Below, in pieces: positions 39,940 through 48,517 of a DNA stretch of 64,000 nucleotides. The notes under the pieces are model-generated. The model saw nothing but the letters and a program-made list of their open reading frames with translations. It made no database searches and had not been told where the DNA came from. Position numbers and translations under genes: made by a program. The stretch is from Lacinutrix algicola (lineage in GTDB: Bacteria; Bacteroidota; Bacteroidia; Flavobacteriales; Flavobacteriaceae), in assembly GCF_001418085.1 (NCBI RefSeq), contig NZ_LIQH01000028.1, positions 1-64,000 on the forward strand. Reading direction: 5' to 3'. Positions within the stretch are counted from its first letter, which is position 1; each line of letters starts with the position of its first letter.

Positions 39940-40958
39940 TGCAAAGCACGCGAACATTTAAAGACAAACTTTTCTTAATCTTAAAAGGATTAGGAATGGG
40001 AGCTGCCAATAAAGTTCCTGGTGTGTCTGGAGGTGTTGTTGCTTTTGTTGCAGGATTTTACGAAGAGTTTATTCACTCACTAAAACGTGTAAACTTCACT
40101 GCTTTTAAACTATTGTTTAACGGTAGATTTAAAGCGTTCTTTAACTATATAAATGGGCGATTTTTAAGCTTATTATTCTTAGGAATGTTGGTTAGTTATT
40201 TTAGTATTTCTAAAATATTAGATTACTTTATAAAACATTATGAACTCTATGTTTGGAGCGTTTTCTTTGGTATGATTATCGGTTCCATTTATTACATAAG
40301 CAAAGATTTTAAAGACTGGAAAATCACTACATATTTAGCACTAATTATTGGAGCAATTATAGGTATTAGCATCAGTTTTCTAGATCCAGCAATGGAAAAT
40401 GATAATCTTTGGTTTGTATTTATTTGTGGAATTATTAGTGTTTCCGGGATGACGTTACCTGGTTTTTCGGGTTCCTTCATCTTAATTCTTTTAGGTAATT
40501 ATGTGTTACTTTTAGTAGACTCTGTAAATGCGCTTTTTGATACTTTTTCCGAAGTTATTATAGGAGATTTTAGCTTTACTGCAAATATAGAACGCATAAG
40601 AATGCTACAAGTACTTGGTGTTTTTACTTTAGGTTCTGTTGTTGGACTCGTTACATTCTCGCATGTACTAAGTTATATTTTAAAACATTACAAAAGCGTT
40701 ACAACAGCATCAATTATTGGGTTTATTATAGGATCGCTAGGTGTTGTTTGGCCATGGAAAGAAACTATTTTTAAAACTAATAGCTTTGGCAGCGAAATTT
40801 TAGATACTCGCGGAAAACATATTATAGAAAATTATTACCGTTATATTCCAGAACATAATATCGAAACTTTTATTGCTATATTTTATATTATTATAGGCAT
40901 TATTATCGTTTTAGGTTTAGAATGGTACGGCAGAAAAACAAAAAAAATATATGCGTAG
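39939..40958 (+). CDS. DUF368 membrane protein, copy 2
   Basis: Second DUF368 protein, 339 residues, with the same helix layout. VPGVSGGVVAFVAGFYEE and LPGFSGSFILILLGNY are the two family loops. It has diverged from copy 1 outside these loops, so the duplication is not recent. It could be a second undecaprenyl-phosphate carrier or form a pair with the first; both options are inference. It overlaps copy 1 by one base and aroE by eight bases, so all three genes are one coupled operon. Confidence 0.9.
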   Translation: MQSTRTFKDKLFLILKGLGMGAANKVPGVSGGVVAFVAGFYEEFIHSLKRVNFTAFKLLFNGRFKAFFNYINGRFLSLLFLGMLVSYFSISKILDYFIKHYELYVWSVFFGMIIGSIYYISKDFKDWKITTYLALIIGAIIGISISFLDPAMENDNLWFVFICGIISVSGMTLPGFSGSFILILLGNYVLLLVDSVNALFDTFSEVIIGDFSFTANIERIRMLQVLGVFTLGSVVGLVTFSHVLSYILKHYKSVTTASIIGFIIGSLGVVWPWKETIFKTNSFGSEILDTRGKHIIENYYRYIPEHNIETFIAIFYIIIGIIIVLGLEWYGRKTKKIYA

Positions 40959-41688
40959 ATTTGGATTAATAGGTAAAGATATCTCTTATTCATTTTCAAA
41001 AAACTATTTTAAAAATAAATTTGAAACTGAAAACATAAAAAAGACAACATATGAGAATTTTGATCTAGACAACATTACTTTATTTCAATCAAAATTAAAA
41101 CAAGAAAACAATATAAAAGGCTTTAACGTTACTATACCTTATAAGGAAAGTATCATGCCTTTTTTAGATAAATTAAATAAAAAAGCAAAAGCTATTGGTG
41201 CAGTAAACACTATTAAAATAAGTAAAAAAGGAAAACTAACTGGCTACAATACAGATTTTTACGGATTTAAAAACACAATAAAACCTCATTTAAAATCACA
41301 TCACAAAAAAGCACTTATCCTTGGTACTGGCGGTGCAAGCAAAGCCATTGCCTATGCTTTAAAGACGTTAAACATTAAATATTTATTTGTTTCAAGAAAC
41401 CCATCAAAGGAAGATGAAATTTCTTATGCAGAGCTTTCAGAAAAAATTATTACAAAACATCAAATAATAATAAACTGCACGCCATTAGGAACATATCCAA
41501 ACATTAACATCTGTCCAGATATTCCTTACGATTTTATCTCAAAGAAACACATTCTATTCGATTTAATTTACAATCCTAGCGAGACAAAATTTTTAACTAT
41601 TGGAAAAATAAGAAACGCAACAATTATCAATGGTCAAAGAATGTTAGAATTCCAAGCTGAGAAATCTTGGGAAATTTGGAACAAGTAA
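40951..41688 (+). CDS. aroE: Shikimate dehydrogenase
   Basis: NADPH-dependent enzyme reducing 3-dehydroshikimate to shikimate on the route to aromatic amino acids. The 245-residue protein has the substrate site FGLIGKDISYSFSKNYF (N-terminus), Lys65 in TIPYKES, GAVNTI and TDFYGF, then the dinucleotide loop GTGGASKAI (about 127-135), NCTPLGTYPN and the late GQRMLEFQAEKSWEIW. It is slightly shorter than the E. coli enzyme but complete. It overlaps the DUF368 gene by eight bases; the pairing has no evident biochemical reason. Confidence 0.94.
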   Translation: MRRFGLIGKDISYSFSKNYFKNKFETENIKKTTYENFDLDNITLFQSKLKQENNIKGFNVTIPYKESIMPFLDKLNKKAKAIGAVNTIKISKKGKLTGYNTDFYGFKNTIKPHLKSHHKKALILGTGGASKAIAYALKTLNIKYLFVSRNPSKEDEISYAELSEKIITKHQIIINCTPLGTYPNINICPDIPYDFISKKHILFDLIYNPSETKFLTIGKIRNATIINGQRMLEFQAEKSWEIWNK

Positions 41689-41790
41689 AAAATAGCATTT
41701 TAACCAAAAAACAATTTGAAAGCCATATTAAAACTCAAGTTTTAGTATCTTTAAAGTCTAAATTATATTTAACAAATAACATTTTATAAA

Positions 41791-43812
41791 ATGTCAGAGC
41801 AAGATAACCTGCATAACGCAGACGGAAACGAAGAAAAAAAAGCACAAGAAAACACATCTAATGAGAACGTTGAAACAACAACTGAAGAAGTAGTTGAACA
41901 AACAACAAACTCACAAGAGGCTCAAAAAAAGAGTACTGAAGATGATGTAATTAACGAGATTGACGACTCTAATGCAGAAGATGCAGAAGACGAAGGTGTA
42001 AGTGAGCGTCACAATATCGAAGATAAAGACTACAGTGAAATGTCTTTAGATGCTTTAGTTATCGAGCTAGAAAAACTGGTTGAAAACCAAAAAGTACAAG
42101 CCATAAAAAAGCATGTAGAAGCTATAAAGAATGAATTTAACGAAAAATTCAATGTCCTTGTAGAAGAGAAAAAACAAGAGTTTTTAGACCAAGGTGGTAA
42201 CGAAATAGATTTTCATTACACAACACCATTAAAACGTAGCTTTAATGATGCTTACAAAGAATATCGTCAAAAAATAAAAGCACACTTTAAAAGTCTAGAA
42301 AAAGGCTTAAAAGATAATTTATCTACGAGACTTCAAATTATAGAAGACATTAAGGCCCTTACGGACCTTGACGAAACTATGAACACAAAGTATAAGCAAT
42401 TTAAAGAACTACAAGACCAATGGAAAGCTGCAGGTTCTATACCTAGAGACAAGTATAATAATGCTTGGAATAGCTACCATTTTAATGTAGAACGTTTTTA
42501 CGATTTATTACACTTAGATAGAGATTTACGCGATAAAGATTTTGAACACAATCTTGAAAAGAAGACCAAAATTATTGAGCGTGCCGAAGAATTAGCAAAA
42601 GAAGAAAATAACAATCGTGCATTTAGAGAACTACAAGCTTTACACAAAATGTGGAAAGAAGAGTTAGGTCCAGTTGCAAGAGAACATAGAGAACCTATTT
42701 GGGATCGCTTTAAAGAAGCTACAAAGATTATTAATGATAAACGTCAAGAATATTACAACCACTTAGATAGCCTTTACGAGAAGAATTTAGAGTTTAAACA
42801 TGGTATTATTGCAATTATTGAAGAAAAAACCAATGATCCAGGAAACTCGCATAAAGATTGGCAAAAAAAGATAAAAGAAGTAGAAATGCTTCGTGAAGAA
42901 TTTTTTAAAGCTGGTAAAGTACCACTTAAAGTTAACGAGGCAACTTGGACTAAATTTAAAGTTGCTGTGCGCGAATTTAACCACAAAAAGAACTCGTATT
43001 ACAAGAGTCTAAAGAAAGACCAATACGATAACCTTGATAAAAAACTAGATTTAATTAAAATTGCCGAAGCCAATAAAGACAGTGACGATTTTGAAGCTAC
43101 AACGCAGTTAATGAAAAAAATACAAGGCGATTGGAAAAAAATTGGTCATGTACCAAGAAAGGATAGCGATAAAATTTGGAAGAAATTTAGAGCTGCATGT
43201 AACCATTATTTCGATCGTATTCATGCCAAAAGAAATGAAGCTAGTGCTGAAGAGGAAAAAGCATACACTGAAAAAGAAACTTTTTTAAAGACTGTTACAG
43301 ACACAAAACTATCTGGAGAGCAAAAAGCAGATTTAGCTATCATTAAAGATTACATTGCAAAATGGAAAACTATTGGTCGTGTTCCTGGAAATAAAAGAAA
43401 AATTGAAAGTGATTTTAATAAAGCATTAGACACTTTATTTGGCGCTTTAGATATGAATAAAAATGAAGTTGAAATGATGAAGTTTGAAAACAAACTTCAA
43501 GATTTATCTTCTGCTAAAGACCAAAGAGCTTTAGAAAATGAATACAACTTTATTCGTCAGAAAATTAGCGAAATCAATGGTGAAATCAATCAGTTGGAAA
43601 ACAACTTATTATTTTTTAAACATGCCGATGAAAAAAATCCGCTTGTAAAATCGGTTTACGATAACATCAAAAAGCACACAGAATCTTTAAAAATTTGGAA
43701 AGCTAAGCTGAAAAAAATCAAGGTTATGGAAAATGCTAAAGCGAAAGCTGAAGCTGAAGAAAAAGCCGCTGCTGAGGCTGAAGCTAAAGAAAATACTGAC
43801 GCTACAGAATAA
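41791..43812 (+). CDS. DUF349 domain-containing protein
   Basis: A 673-residue protein with an acidic, low-complexity N-terminus (about 1-80, rich in Glu, Asp and Thr) followed by several DUF349 repeats. The repeats are recognisable by WK.AG..PR or WK.IG.VPR, e.g. LQDQWKAAGSIPRDKYN, DWKKIGHVPRKDSDKIW and KWKTIGRVPGNKRK. Long charged helices suggest an extended coiled-coil protein. The C-terminus is an Ala/Glu/Lys-rich tail. No signal peptide. Function unknown in Bacteroidota. A near-promoter TATCTTTA lies upstream but lacks the final G. Confidence 0.9.
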   Translation: MSEQDNLHNADGNEEKKAQENTSNENVETTTEEVVEQTTNSQEAQKKSTEDDVINEIDDSNAEDAEDEGVSERHNIEDKDYSEMSLDALVIELEKLVENQKVQAIKKHVEAIKNEFNEKFNVLVEEKKQEFLDQGGNEIDFHYTTPLKRSFNDAYKEYRQKIKAHFKSLEKGLKDNLSTRLQIIEDIKALTDLDETMNTKYKQFKELQDQWKAAGSIPRDKYNNAWNSYHFNVERFYDLLHLDRDLRDKDFEHNLEKKTKIIERAEELAKEENNNRAFRELQALHKMWKEELGPVAREHREPIWDRFKEATKIINDKRQEYYNHLDSLYEKNLEFKHGIIAIIEEKTNDPGNSHKDWQKKIKEVEMLREEFFKAGKVPLKVNEATWTKFKVAVREFNHKKNSYYKSLKKDQYDNLDKKLDLIKIAEANKDSDDFEATTQLMKKIQGDWKKIGHVPRKDSDKIWKKFRAACNHYFDRIHAKRNEASAEEEKAYTEKETFLKTVTDTKLSGEQKADLAIIKDYIAKWKTIGRVPGNKRKIESDFNKALDTLFGALDMNKNEVEMMKFENKLQDLSSAKDQRALENEYNFIRQKISEINGEINQLENNLLFFKHADEKNPLVKSVYDNIKKHTESLKIWKAKLKKIKVMENAKAKAEAEEKAAAEAEAKENTDATE

Positions 43813-43892
43813 GGTTTTATTTACATTATATAATATACAAATGCTTGTCCTTAGTGATGAGCATTTTTTTGACATTATAATTTCAAAAAAAA

Positions 43893-44678
43893 ATGAATAT
43901 AATAAAAGCTTTTTTCTACACAGTTTTAATATTTGTTTTCTGGGTAGCAATTCAACTAATAATATTATTGCCTTTTAAAGGTTTTTTTTATAAAATTGAA
44001 TACAACTCGACCGCTTTTGGAATAATAGATATTACATCTAAAGTTGGCGCATTTTTATTAATATATGTTTTCTTTTGGAAGCCAAATTTTGATTTTAAAA
44101 AAACTCAAATTTTAAAAAATTATAATCCTAACATTTATTTATACATACTGTTAATTGTACTTGGATTAAATTTAGCACTAAGACCATTTTGGAATTTTGA
44201 ATTAATAATATCAGATTACTTTCAAAACGCAGTGTTTAGAGGAAACTCTAAAACAATAAACCTTTCTATTTTTAATATAATTTCATTAATTATAATTGCT
44301 CCAATAATAGAAGAATTATTTTATAGAAAATTCCTATTAGAAAAATTAGCACAAAAAAACGGGAAATTAGTATCATTATTAATTTCAAGTTTATGCTTTT
44401 CAATTATACATATTGAAACTCCTAATAATTTAATACCTTCTTTTATAGTTGGAATGATTCTAGGATTGATTTATCTAAAAACTCAAAAAATAGGTTATTC
44501 AATAGTATTACATTTTATTTTTAATCTTGTTTTCATAATAAGTGTAAGCATGGAATACTCAAATAACCATTGGTTATTTGGTACTAATTTTGATGTAATC
44601 TACTGGTTTCTATTTGTAAATGGGATACTATTAACCTACTTAGGTGTTAAACAAATACTATCTTCAAATACTAAATAA
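43893..44678 (+). CDS. CPBP family intramembrane glutamic endopeptidase
   Basis: Membrane protease of the CAAX/ABI (CPBP) family, 261 residues with about seven helices. The catalytic motifs are EELFYRKFLLEKL (EExxxR, about 146-158), then a His in CFSIIHIETPN and a third in LHFIFNLVF. It may cleave membrane-bound peptides or act in bacteriocin self-immunity, as some relatives do; nothing nearby decides. AT content is clearly higher than in the preceding gene. ATG 43893 precedes the first helix directly. Confidence 0.88.
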   Translation: MNIIKAFFYTVLIFVFWVAIQLIILLPFKGFFYKIEYNSTAFGIIDITSKVGAFLLIYVFFWKPNFDFKKTQILKNYNPNIYLYILLIVLGLNLALRPFWNFELIISDYFQNAVFRGNSKTINLSIFNIISLIIIAPIIEELFYRKFLLEKLAQKNGKLVSLLISSLCFSIIHIETPNNLIPSFIVGMILGLIYLKTQKIGYSIVLHFIFNLVFIISVSMEYSNNHWLFGTNFDVIYWFLFVNGILLTYLGVKQILSSNTK

Positions 44679-45066
44679 AATCCCAATATTCGTTAAGATT
44701 AGTTTCACTAACTGTATTTAATCAGATTTTGTTTTTGTAAATGCAAAATATAATAAAAACCAAATCCTGCTCGATTATACATCAAACAGGATTTTGGCTC
44801 CTAACTAAACTAACCAATTATTTCTATTTCGCTTACTAGAAATAATTTTTTTTTTATAAAATGATCTATTAAAAAGTTTACGCTATTAACCAATTTTCCT
44901 ATGAAAGGTATAGACCATTTGTATTATATACGCAGACATTCCTCTTTTGGATCACGAAGAGTAAAAAAAGTTTTGTTTTATTAGTTAGAATGATATATTA
45001 AAAGTCCAAAAAGCCTATGACAGAAGAGAAAAGACATAAATTTTAGCTTAATAAAAAAATATTTAA
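44679..45066. other. 388-base intergenic region between convergent genes
   Basis: It holds an imperfect hairpin (CCAAATCCTG/CAGGATTTTGG, about 44759-44797), a terminator (next entry), and a 27-codon ORF at 44901-44984 encoding a basic peptide (MKGIDHLYYIRRHSSFGSRR and on). No promoter of the TAnnTTTG type precedes that ORF, so I do not call it a gene. Confidence 0.5.
44820..44855 (+). terminator. Intrinsic terminator after the CPBP gene
   Basis: Arms ATTTCTA/TAGAAAT (44820-44826, 44837-44843) followed by ten Ts. Confidence 0.65.
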
Positions 45067-45840
45067 TTACAGTTTTTTGGCTTCCTCCCAAAAAACATCC
45101 ATTTCAGCAAGTGTCATGTCTTTTAAATCTTTGTTTAGAATTTTTGCCTTAGATTCTAAGTATTGAAATCGTTTTGTGAATTTTTTGTTGGTTCTTTCTA
45201 AAGCGTTTTCAGGGTTTATATTTTTATAACGCGCATAATTAACTAATGAGAATAAAACATCTCCAAATTCGCTTTCCATAGCATCTGCATCGTTTTTAGC
45301 AACCTCTACTTTAAACTCCTCAAGCTCCTCCTCTACTTTTTCCCAAACTTGTTCTGGTTCATCCCAATCGAAACCAACTCCTGCTACTTTATCCTGAATT
45401 CTACTTGCTTTTACTAATGCGGGTAAACTTTTAGGCACACCTTCTAAAACACTTGTTCTACCTTCTTTTAGCTTTAGCTTTTCCCAATTACGCTTCACCT
45501 CTTCTTCGTCTTTTACTTTTACATCTCCATAAATGTGTGGATGTCTATGTATTAGTTTTTCGCAAATAGAGTTACAAACGTCTGCAATATCAAAGGTGTT
45601 GGTTTCGCTTCCTATTTTCGCATAGAATACGAGGTGTAATAGTAAGTCTCCAACTTCGTTTTTTACTTCTTCTAAATCATTATCTAAAATAGCATCTCCC
45701 AGTTCGTAGGTTTCTTCTATGGTTAAGTGACGTAAGGTTTCCATGGTTTGTTTCTTATCCCAAGGACATTGCTCACGAAGCTCGTCCATAATGGTTAATA
45801 AACGATCGAATGCTTTTAATTGATTGGCTCTAGAATTCAT
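45067..45840 (-). CDS. mazG: Nucleoside triphosphate pyrophosphohydrolase MazG
   Basis: All-alpha NTP pyrophosphohydrolase of 257 residues that removes non-canonical NTPs and, in E. coli, lowers (p)ppGpp. The first MazG domain has REQCPWDKKQTMETLRHL, EETYELGDAI and EVGDLLLHLVFYAKI, where the EExxE and ExxD ligands bind Mg. The second domain repeats EEELEEFKVE and ESEFGDVLFSLVNYARY. Two domains in one chain are the standard bacterial layout. It is separated from the upstream minus-strand operon by a terminator. Confidence 0.95.
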   Translation of the reverse strand: MNSRANQLKAFDRLLTIMDELREQCPWDKKQTMETLRHLTIEETYELGDAILDNDLEEVKNEVGDLLLHLVFYAKIGSETNTFDIADVCNSICEKLIHRHPHIYGDVKVKDEEEVKRNWEKLKLKEGRTSVLEGVPKSLPALVKASRIQDKVAGVGFDWDEPEQVWEKVEEELEEFKVEVAKNDADAMESEFGDVLFSLVNYARYKNINPENALERTNKKFTKRFQYLESKAKILNKDLKDMTLAEMDVFWEEAKKL

Positions 45841-45872
45841 ATAAAAAGTGTTTTTGTAAAGATATTTAAAAC

Positions 45873-45902
45873 AAAAAAAATCCAGCTAAAAAGCTGGATT
45901 TT
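45873..45902 (-). terminator. Intrinsic terminator of the ruvX-def-DUF5606 operon
   Basis: Perfect 11-bp stem AAAATCCAGCT/AGCTGGATTTT around AAAA, followed on the minus strand by a run of Ts (45873-45880). Confidence 0.88.
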
Positions 45903-45927
45903 AATTTATAGTAATGAAGTAGAATTT

Positions 45928-46344
45928 CTATTCTTCTTCGTCAGATTTTTTAGGAGCTTCTAAATCTAATAAATCATTTTTTTGAAGCATGTTATACCAT
46001 TGTATTACTTTCTTGATATCGCTTGCATAAACTCTATCTTCATCGTAATCTGGTAACACCTCGAAAAAATACTCTTCTAATTTATCTTTAGATTCTTTAT
46101 GACTTACAGAAGTTTGCTCACCATTTTCTTTAGTTTTAATTTTAACTAAAACCTCGCGTAATGGCACTTCTTCAGTTAAAGTATAAATAGCTATTTCGCT
46201 TAGTATACTAACGTTTTGTTGAATTCCAACAGAAATTTTACGATTATCTAATAAAGACTTTGCAATAAATCCACCTCTGGTTTGCGTGATTAATTCGTAT
46301 AAACCTGGTTTTCCTGAAATTGCTAATATTTTATCTAATGCCAT
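45928..46344 (-). CDS. DUF5606 domain-containing protein
   Basis: A 138-residue cytosolic protein. MALDKILAISGKPGLYELI and the following GGFIAKSLLDNRK match the DUF5606 family, which is largely confined to Bacteroidota. The fold is predicted mixed alpha/beta, with an acidic C-terminal tail (KKSDEEE). Function unknown. It is the last gene of a minus-strand operon with ruvX and def, 57 bases after def, and is followed by the operon terminator; a housekeeping role is suggested by its neighbours. Confidence 0.9.
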   Translation of the reverse strand: MALDKILAISGKPGLYELITQTRGGFIAKSLLDNRKISVGIQQNVSILSEIAIYTLTEEVPLREVLVKIKTKENGEQTSVSHKESKDKLEEYFFEVLPDYDEDRVYASDIKKVIQWYNMLQKNDLLDLEAPKKSDEEE

Positions 46345-46401
46345 ATTTGTTTTTTATTAAGGAGCGCAAATATCTTGTACTCGATTATGTTTTGCAAGTT
46401 T

Positions 46402-46992
46402 TTAACGCTTCTTTTTCATGTTAGGGAATTTCATTCTGTAATCTACAGCAATTTTCCCTTTAGAAATGTTTAGTAACTTTCCTTTTATTAAACGTTTTTT
46501 TAGGCTAGATAATTTATCTGTAAACAGCACACCTTCTATATGATCGTACTCATGTTGAAACACTCTTGCTGCTAAACCATCTAATTCCATAGTGTGCTTT
46601 TTAAAGTCTTCGTCTAAAAACTGTACTTTAATGTTTGGTTTTCTAAACACATCTTCGCGAACGTCTGGAATACTTAAACAACCTTCGTTAAAAGCCCACT
46701 CGTCTCCAGATTCTTCAAGAATAACAGGATTTATAAAGGTGTGCTTGAAAGTCTCTAAGAAAGCACGCTCTTGATCATCAAGAATATCATCGTCTGCAAA
46801 AGGAGATGCATCTACCAAAAACATACGTATTGGTAAACCTATTTGTGGCGCTGCTAAACCAACACCAAAAGCACCGTGCATAGTTTCATGCATGTTTACT
46901 ATTAACTCCTTTAAATTAGGATAATCTTTTGCGATTTCTTTCGCTTTTACTTTTAAAACTGGATCGCCATAAGCGACTATTGGTAATACCAT
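46402..46992 (-). CDS. def: Peptide deformylase
   Basis: Removes the formyl group from nascent peptides. The 196-residue metalloenzyme has all three motifs: GVGLAAPQIG (about 43-52), EGCLSIP with the metal Cys, and QHEYDHIEG with both metal His and the catalytic Glu. The chain is longer than the E. coli enzyme because of an insertion (SPFADDDILDDQERAFLETF) typical of Bacteroidota. It begins four bases after ruvX on the same strand, an operon that also includes the DUF5606 gene. Confidence 0.96.
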   Translation of the reverse strand: MVLPIVAYGDPVLKVKAKEIAKDYPNLKELIVNMHETMHGAFGVGLAAPQIGLPIRMFLVDASPFADDDILDDQERAFLETFKHTFINPVILEESGDEWAFNEGCLSIPDVREDVFRKPNIKVQFLDEDFKKHTMELDGLAARVFQHEYDHIEGVLFTDKLSSLKKRLIKGKLLNISKGKIAVDYRMKFPNMKKKR

Positions 46993-46996
46993 ATTA

Positions 46997-47407
46997 TTAT
47001 ATATTGTAAAGGTAACTTTGTAATATTATTGTTGCACTAATCTCATCGACCAATGCCTTGTTTTGTCTTTGCTTTTTCTTTAACCCACTATCAATCATGG
47101 TTTGTACTGCCATTTTAGATGTAAAACGCTCGTCTACACGTTTAACTGGGATATCTGGAAAAAAAGTTCTTAGCTTACTTATAAAAGGTGCTATTAAAAC
47201 TTCGCTTTCGCTAGCTTCGTTGTTCATTTGTTTGGGTTCGCCCACTAAAAACAACTCTACGTTTTCTTTTTTAGTATATTTTTTTATAAAATCTAACAAC
47301 TCTCCTGTTGGCACTGTAGTTAATCCTGAGGCGATAATTTGCATATCGTCTGTAACAGCTAATCCTGTTCTTACTTTACCATAATCTATTGCTAGAATTT
47401 GAGCCAT
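46997..47407 (-). CDS. ruvX: Putative Holliday junction resolvase RuvX/YqgF
   Basis: RNase H-fold nuclease of 136 residues, implicated in pre-16S rRNA processing and in resolving Holliday junctions. AIDYGKVRTGLAVTD has the first catalytic Asp, VDERFTSKMA the Glu, and the C-terminal NKALVDEISATIILQSYL the last Asp. It is the first gene of the operon with def and DUF5606. A -7-like element TAAATTTG lies 14 bases before the start on the minus strand. Confidence 0.94.
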   Translation of the reverse strand: MAQILAIDYGKVRTGLAVTDDMQIIASGLTTVPTGELLDFIKKYTKKENVELFLVGEPKQMNNEASESEVLIAPFISKLRTFFPDIPVKRVDERFTSKMAVQTMIDSGLKKKQRQNKALVDEISATIILQSYLYNI

Positions 47408-47421
47408 TGTTAATTTTTATG

Positions 47422-47429
47422 CAAATTTA
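47422..47429 (-). promoter_or_regulatory. -7 element TAAATTTG for the ruvX operon
   Basis: On the minus strand, 14 bases before the ruvX ATG; no -33 TTG at the usual distance. Confidence 0.45.
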
Positions 47430-47479
47430 GTTATTCTATACTACATACATAAATATTATGCCAAATTATAAATAGAGGT

Positions 47480-47487
47480 TATATTTG
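47480..47487 (+). promoter_or_regulatory. -7 element TATATTTG before the dapD leader
   Basis: Exact TAnnTTTG match about 187 bases upstream of dapD, which implies a long 5' leader. Confidence 0.45.
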
Positions 47488-47493
47488 CGTGAA

Positions 47494-47610
47494 GGATGGA
47501 ACGGTTTGTTTGAAATCCTTTTTTATTTTTTGATTACGCATAGCGGAATTAACAAATAAAAAAGATTGAGTAGTGACAGCCTGACCTTTAGGGCACGCCA
47601 AAAAAAAATA
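47494..47610 (+). ncRNA. Candidate structured leader upstream of dapD
   Basis: A 14-bp stem with one bulged C (arm TTTTTTATTT with AAATAAAAAA, closed by AATC/GATT; 47514-47528 with 47554-47567) encloses a loop with GATTACGCATAGCGGAATT. A GC-richer block (GTGACAGCCTGACC, then TTAGGGCACGCC) follows, and then A-rich DNA. No T run follows the stem, so it is not an ordinary terminator. It could be a regulatory RNA element or an interspersed repeat. Confidence 0.35.
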
Positions 47611-47673
47611 TTAAAAATAGATTTAAGATTAGATTTCTGTCTTTATTGAAATAAATTCTGCTTAAACACAGAA

Positions 47674-48507
47674 ATGAAAAACACACAATTAATGAAAGCA
47701 TTACAACAAACCATTGAAAACGCTTGGGATAACCGAGATTTATTAAAAGAAGATGCAACACAAACTGCTATTAGAAAAGTGGTAGATTTACTTGATGAAG
47801 GTACTTTACGCGTTGCAGAACCTGTTGCCGATGGTTGGCAAGTAAACGAATGGGTTAAGAAGGCTGTTGTGTTGTATTTCCCTATTCAGAAAATGGAAAC
47901 ATTGGAGGTTGGTATTTTTGAATATCATGATAAAATTCCATTAAAAACAGGTTACAAAGAAAAAGGAATCCGTGTGGTACCAAATGCGGTTGCAAGACAT
48001 GGTGCTTATATTTCTGCAGGTACTATTTTAATGCCTAGTTATGTAAATATTGGTGCTTATGTAGATGAGGGTACTATGGTAGATACTTGGGCTACTGTTG
48101 GTAGTTGTGCACAGATTGGTAAAAATGTACATTTATCTGGTGGTGTTGGTATTGGTGGTGTTTTAGAGCCTTTACAAGCTGCTCCAGTTATTATTGAAGA
48201 TGGTGCTTTTATTGGTTCGCGTTGTATAGTTGTTGAAGGTGTACATGTAGAAAAAGAGGCGGTTTTAGGTGCTAATGTTGTTTTAACAATGAGTACTAAA
48301 ATTATAGATGTTACTGGTGATGCGCCTGTAGAAATGAAAGGCCGCGTGCCTGCACGCTCTGTAGTTATCCCTGGTAGTTATACTAAAAAGTTTCCTGCTG
48401 GAGAGTTTCAAGTACCTTGTGCTTTAATTATTGGAAAGCGTAAAGAGAGTACTAACAAAAAAACTTCTTTAAATGATGCGTTACGTGAGTATAACGTGGC
48501 TGTTTAA
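47674..48507 (+). CDS. dapD: Tetrahydrodipicolinate N-succinyltransferase
   Basis: Transfers succinyl from succinyl-CoA to tetrahydrodipicolinate in lysine and diaminopimelate synthesis. The 277-residue protein has a helical N-terminal domain (LQQTIENAWDNRDLL) and a left-handed parallel beta helix of hexapeptide repeats (about 105-245), including GAYVDEGTMVDTWATVGSCA and HLSGGVGIGGVLEPLQAAPV. A C-terminal VPCALIIGKR completes the family pattern. A second ATG six codons later is also possible as start. It has a long upstream leader and is followed 10 bases later by an LtaS-like gene, so diaminopimelate supply and envelope synthesis may be cotranscribed. Confidence 0.95.
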   Translation: MKNTQLMKALQQTIENAWDNRDLLKEDATQTAIRKVVDLLDEGTLRVAEPVADGWQVNEWVKKAVVLYFPIQKMETLEVGIFEYHDKIPLKTGYKEKGIRVVPNAVARHGAYISAGTILMPSYVNIGAYVDEGTMVDTWATVGSCAQIGKNVHLSGGVGIGGVLEPLQAAPVIIEDGAFIGSRCIVVEGVHVEKEAVLGANVVLTMSTKIIDVTGDAPVEMKGRVPARSVVIPGSYTKKFPAGEFQVPCALIIGKRKESTNKKTSLNDALREYNVAV

Positions 48508-48517
48508 TTAAAGTAAA

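Noticed and set aside
41791-43812. DUF349 repeats as a DNA-level tandem repeat
   Set aside because: The repeats are visible at protein level only; the DNA has diverged.
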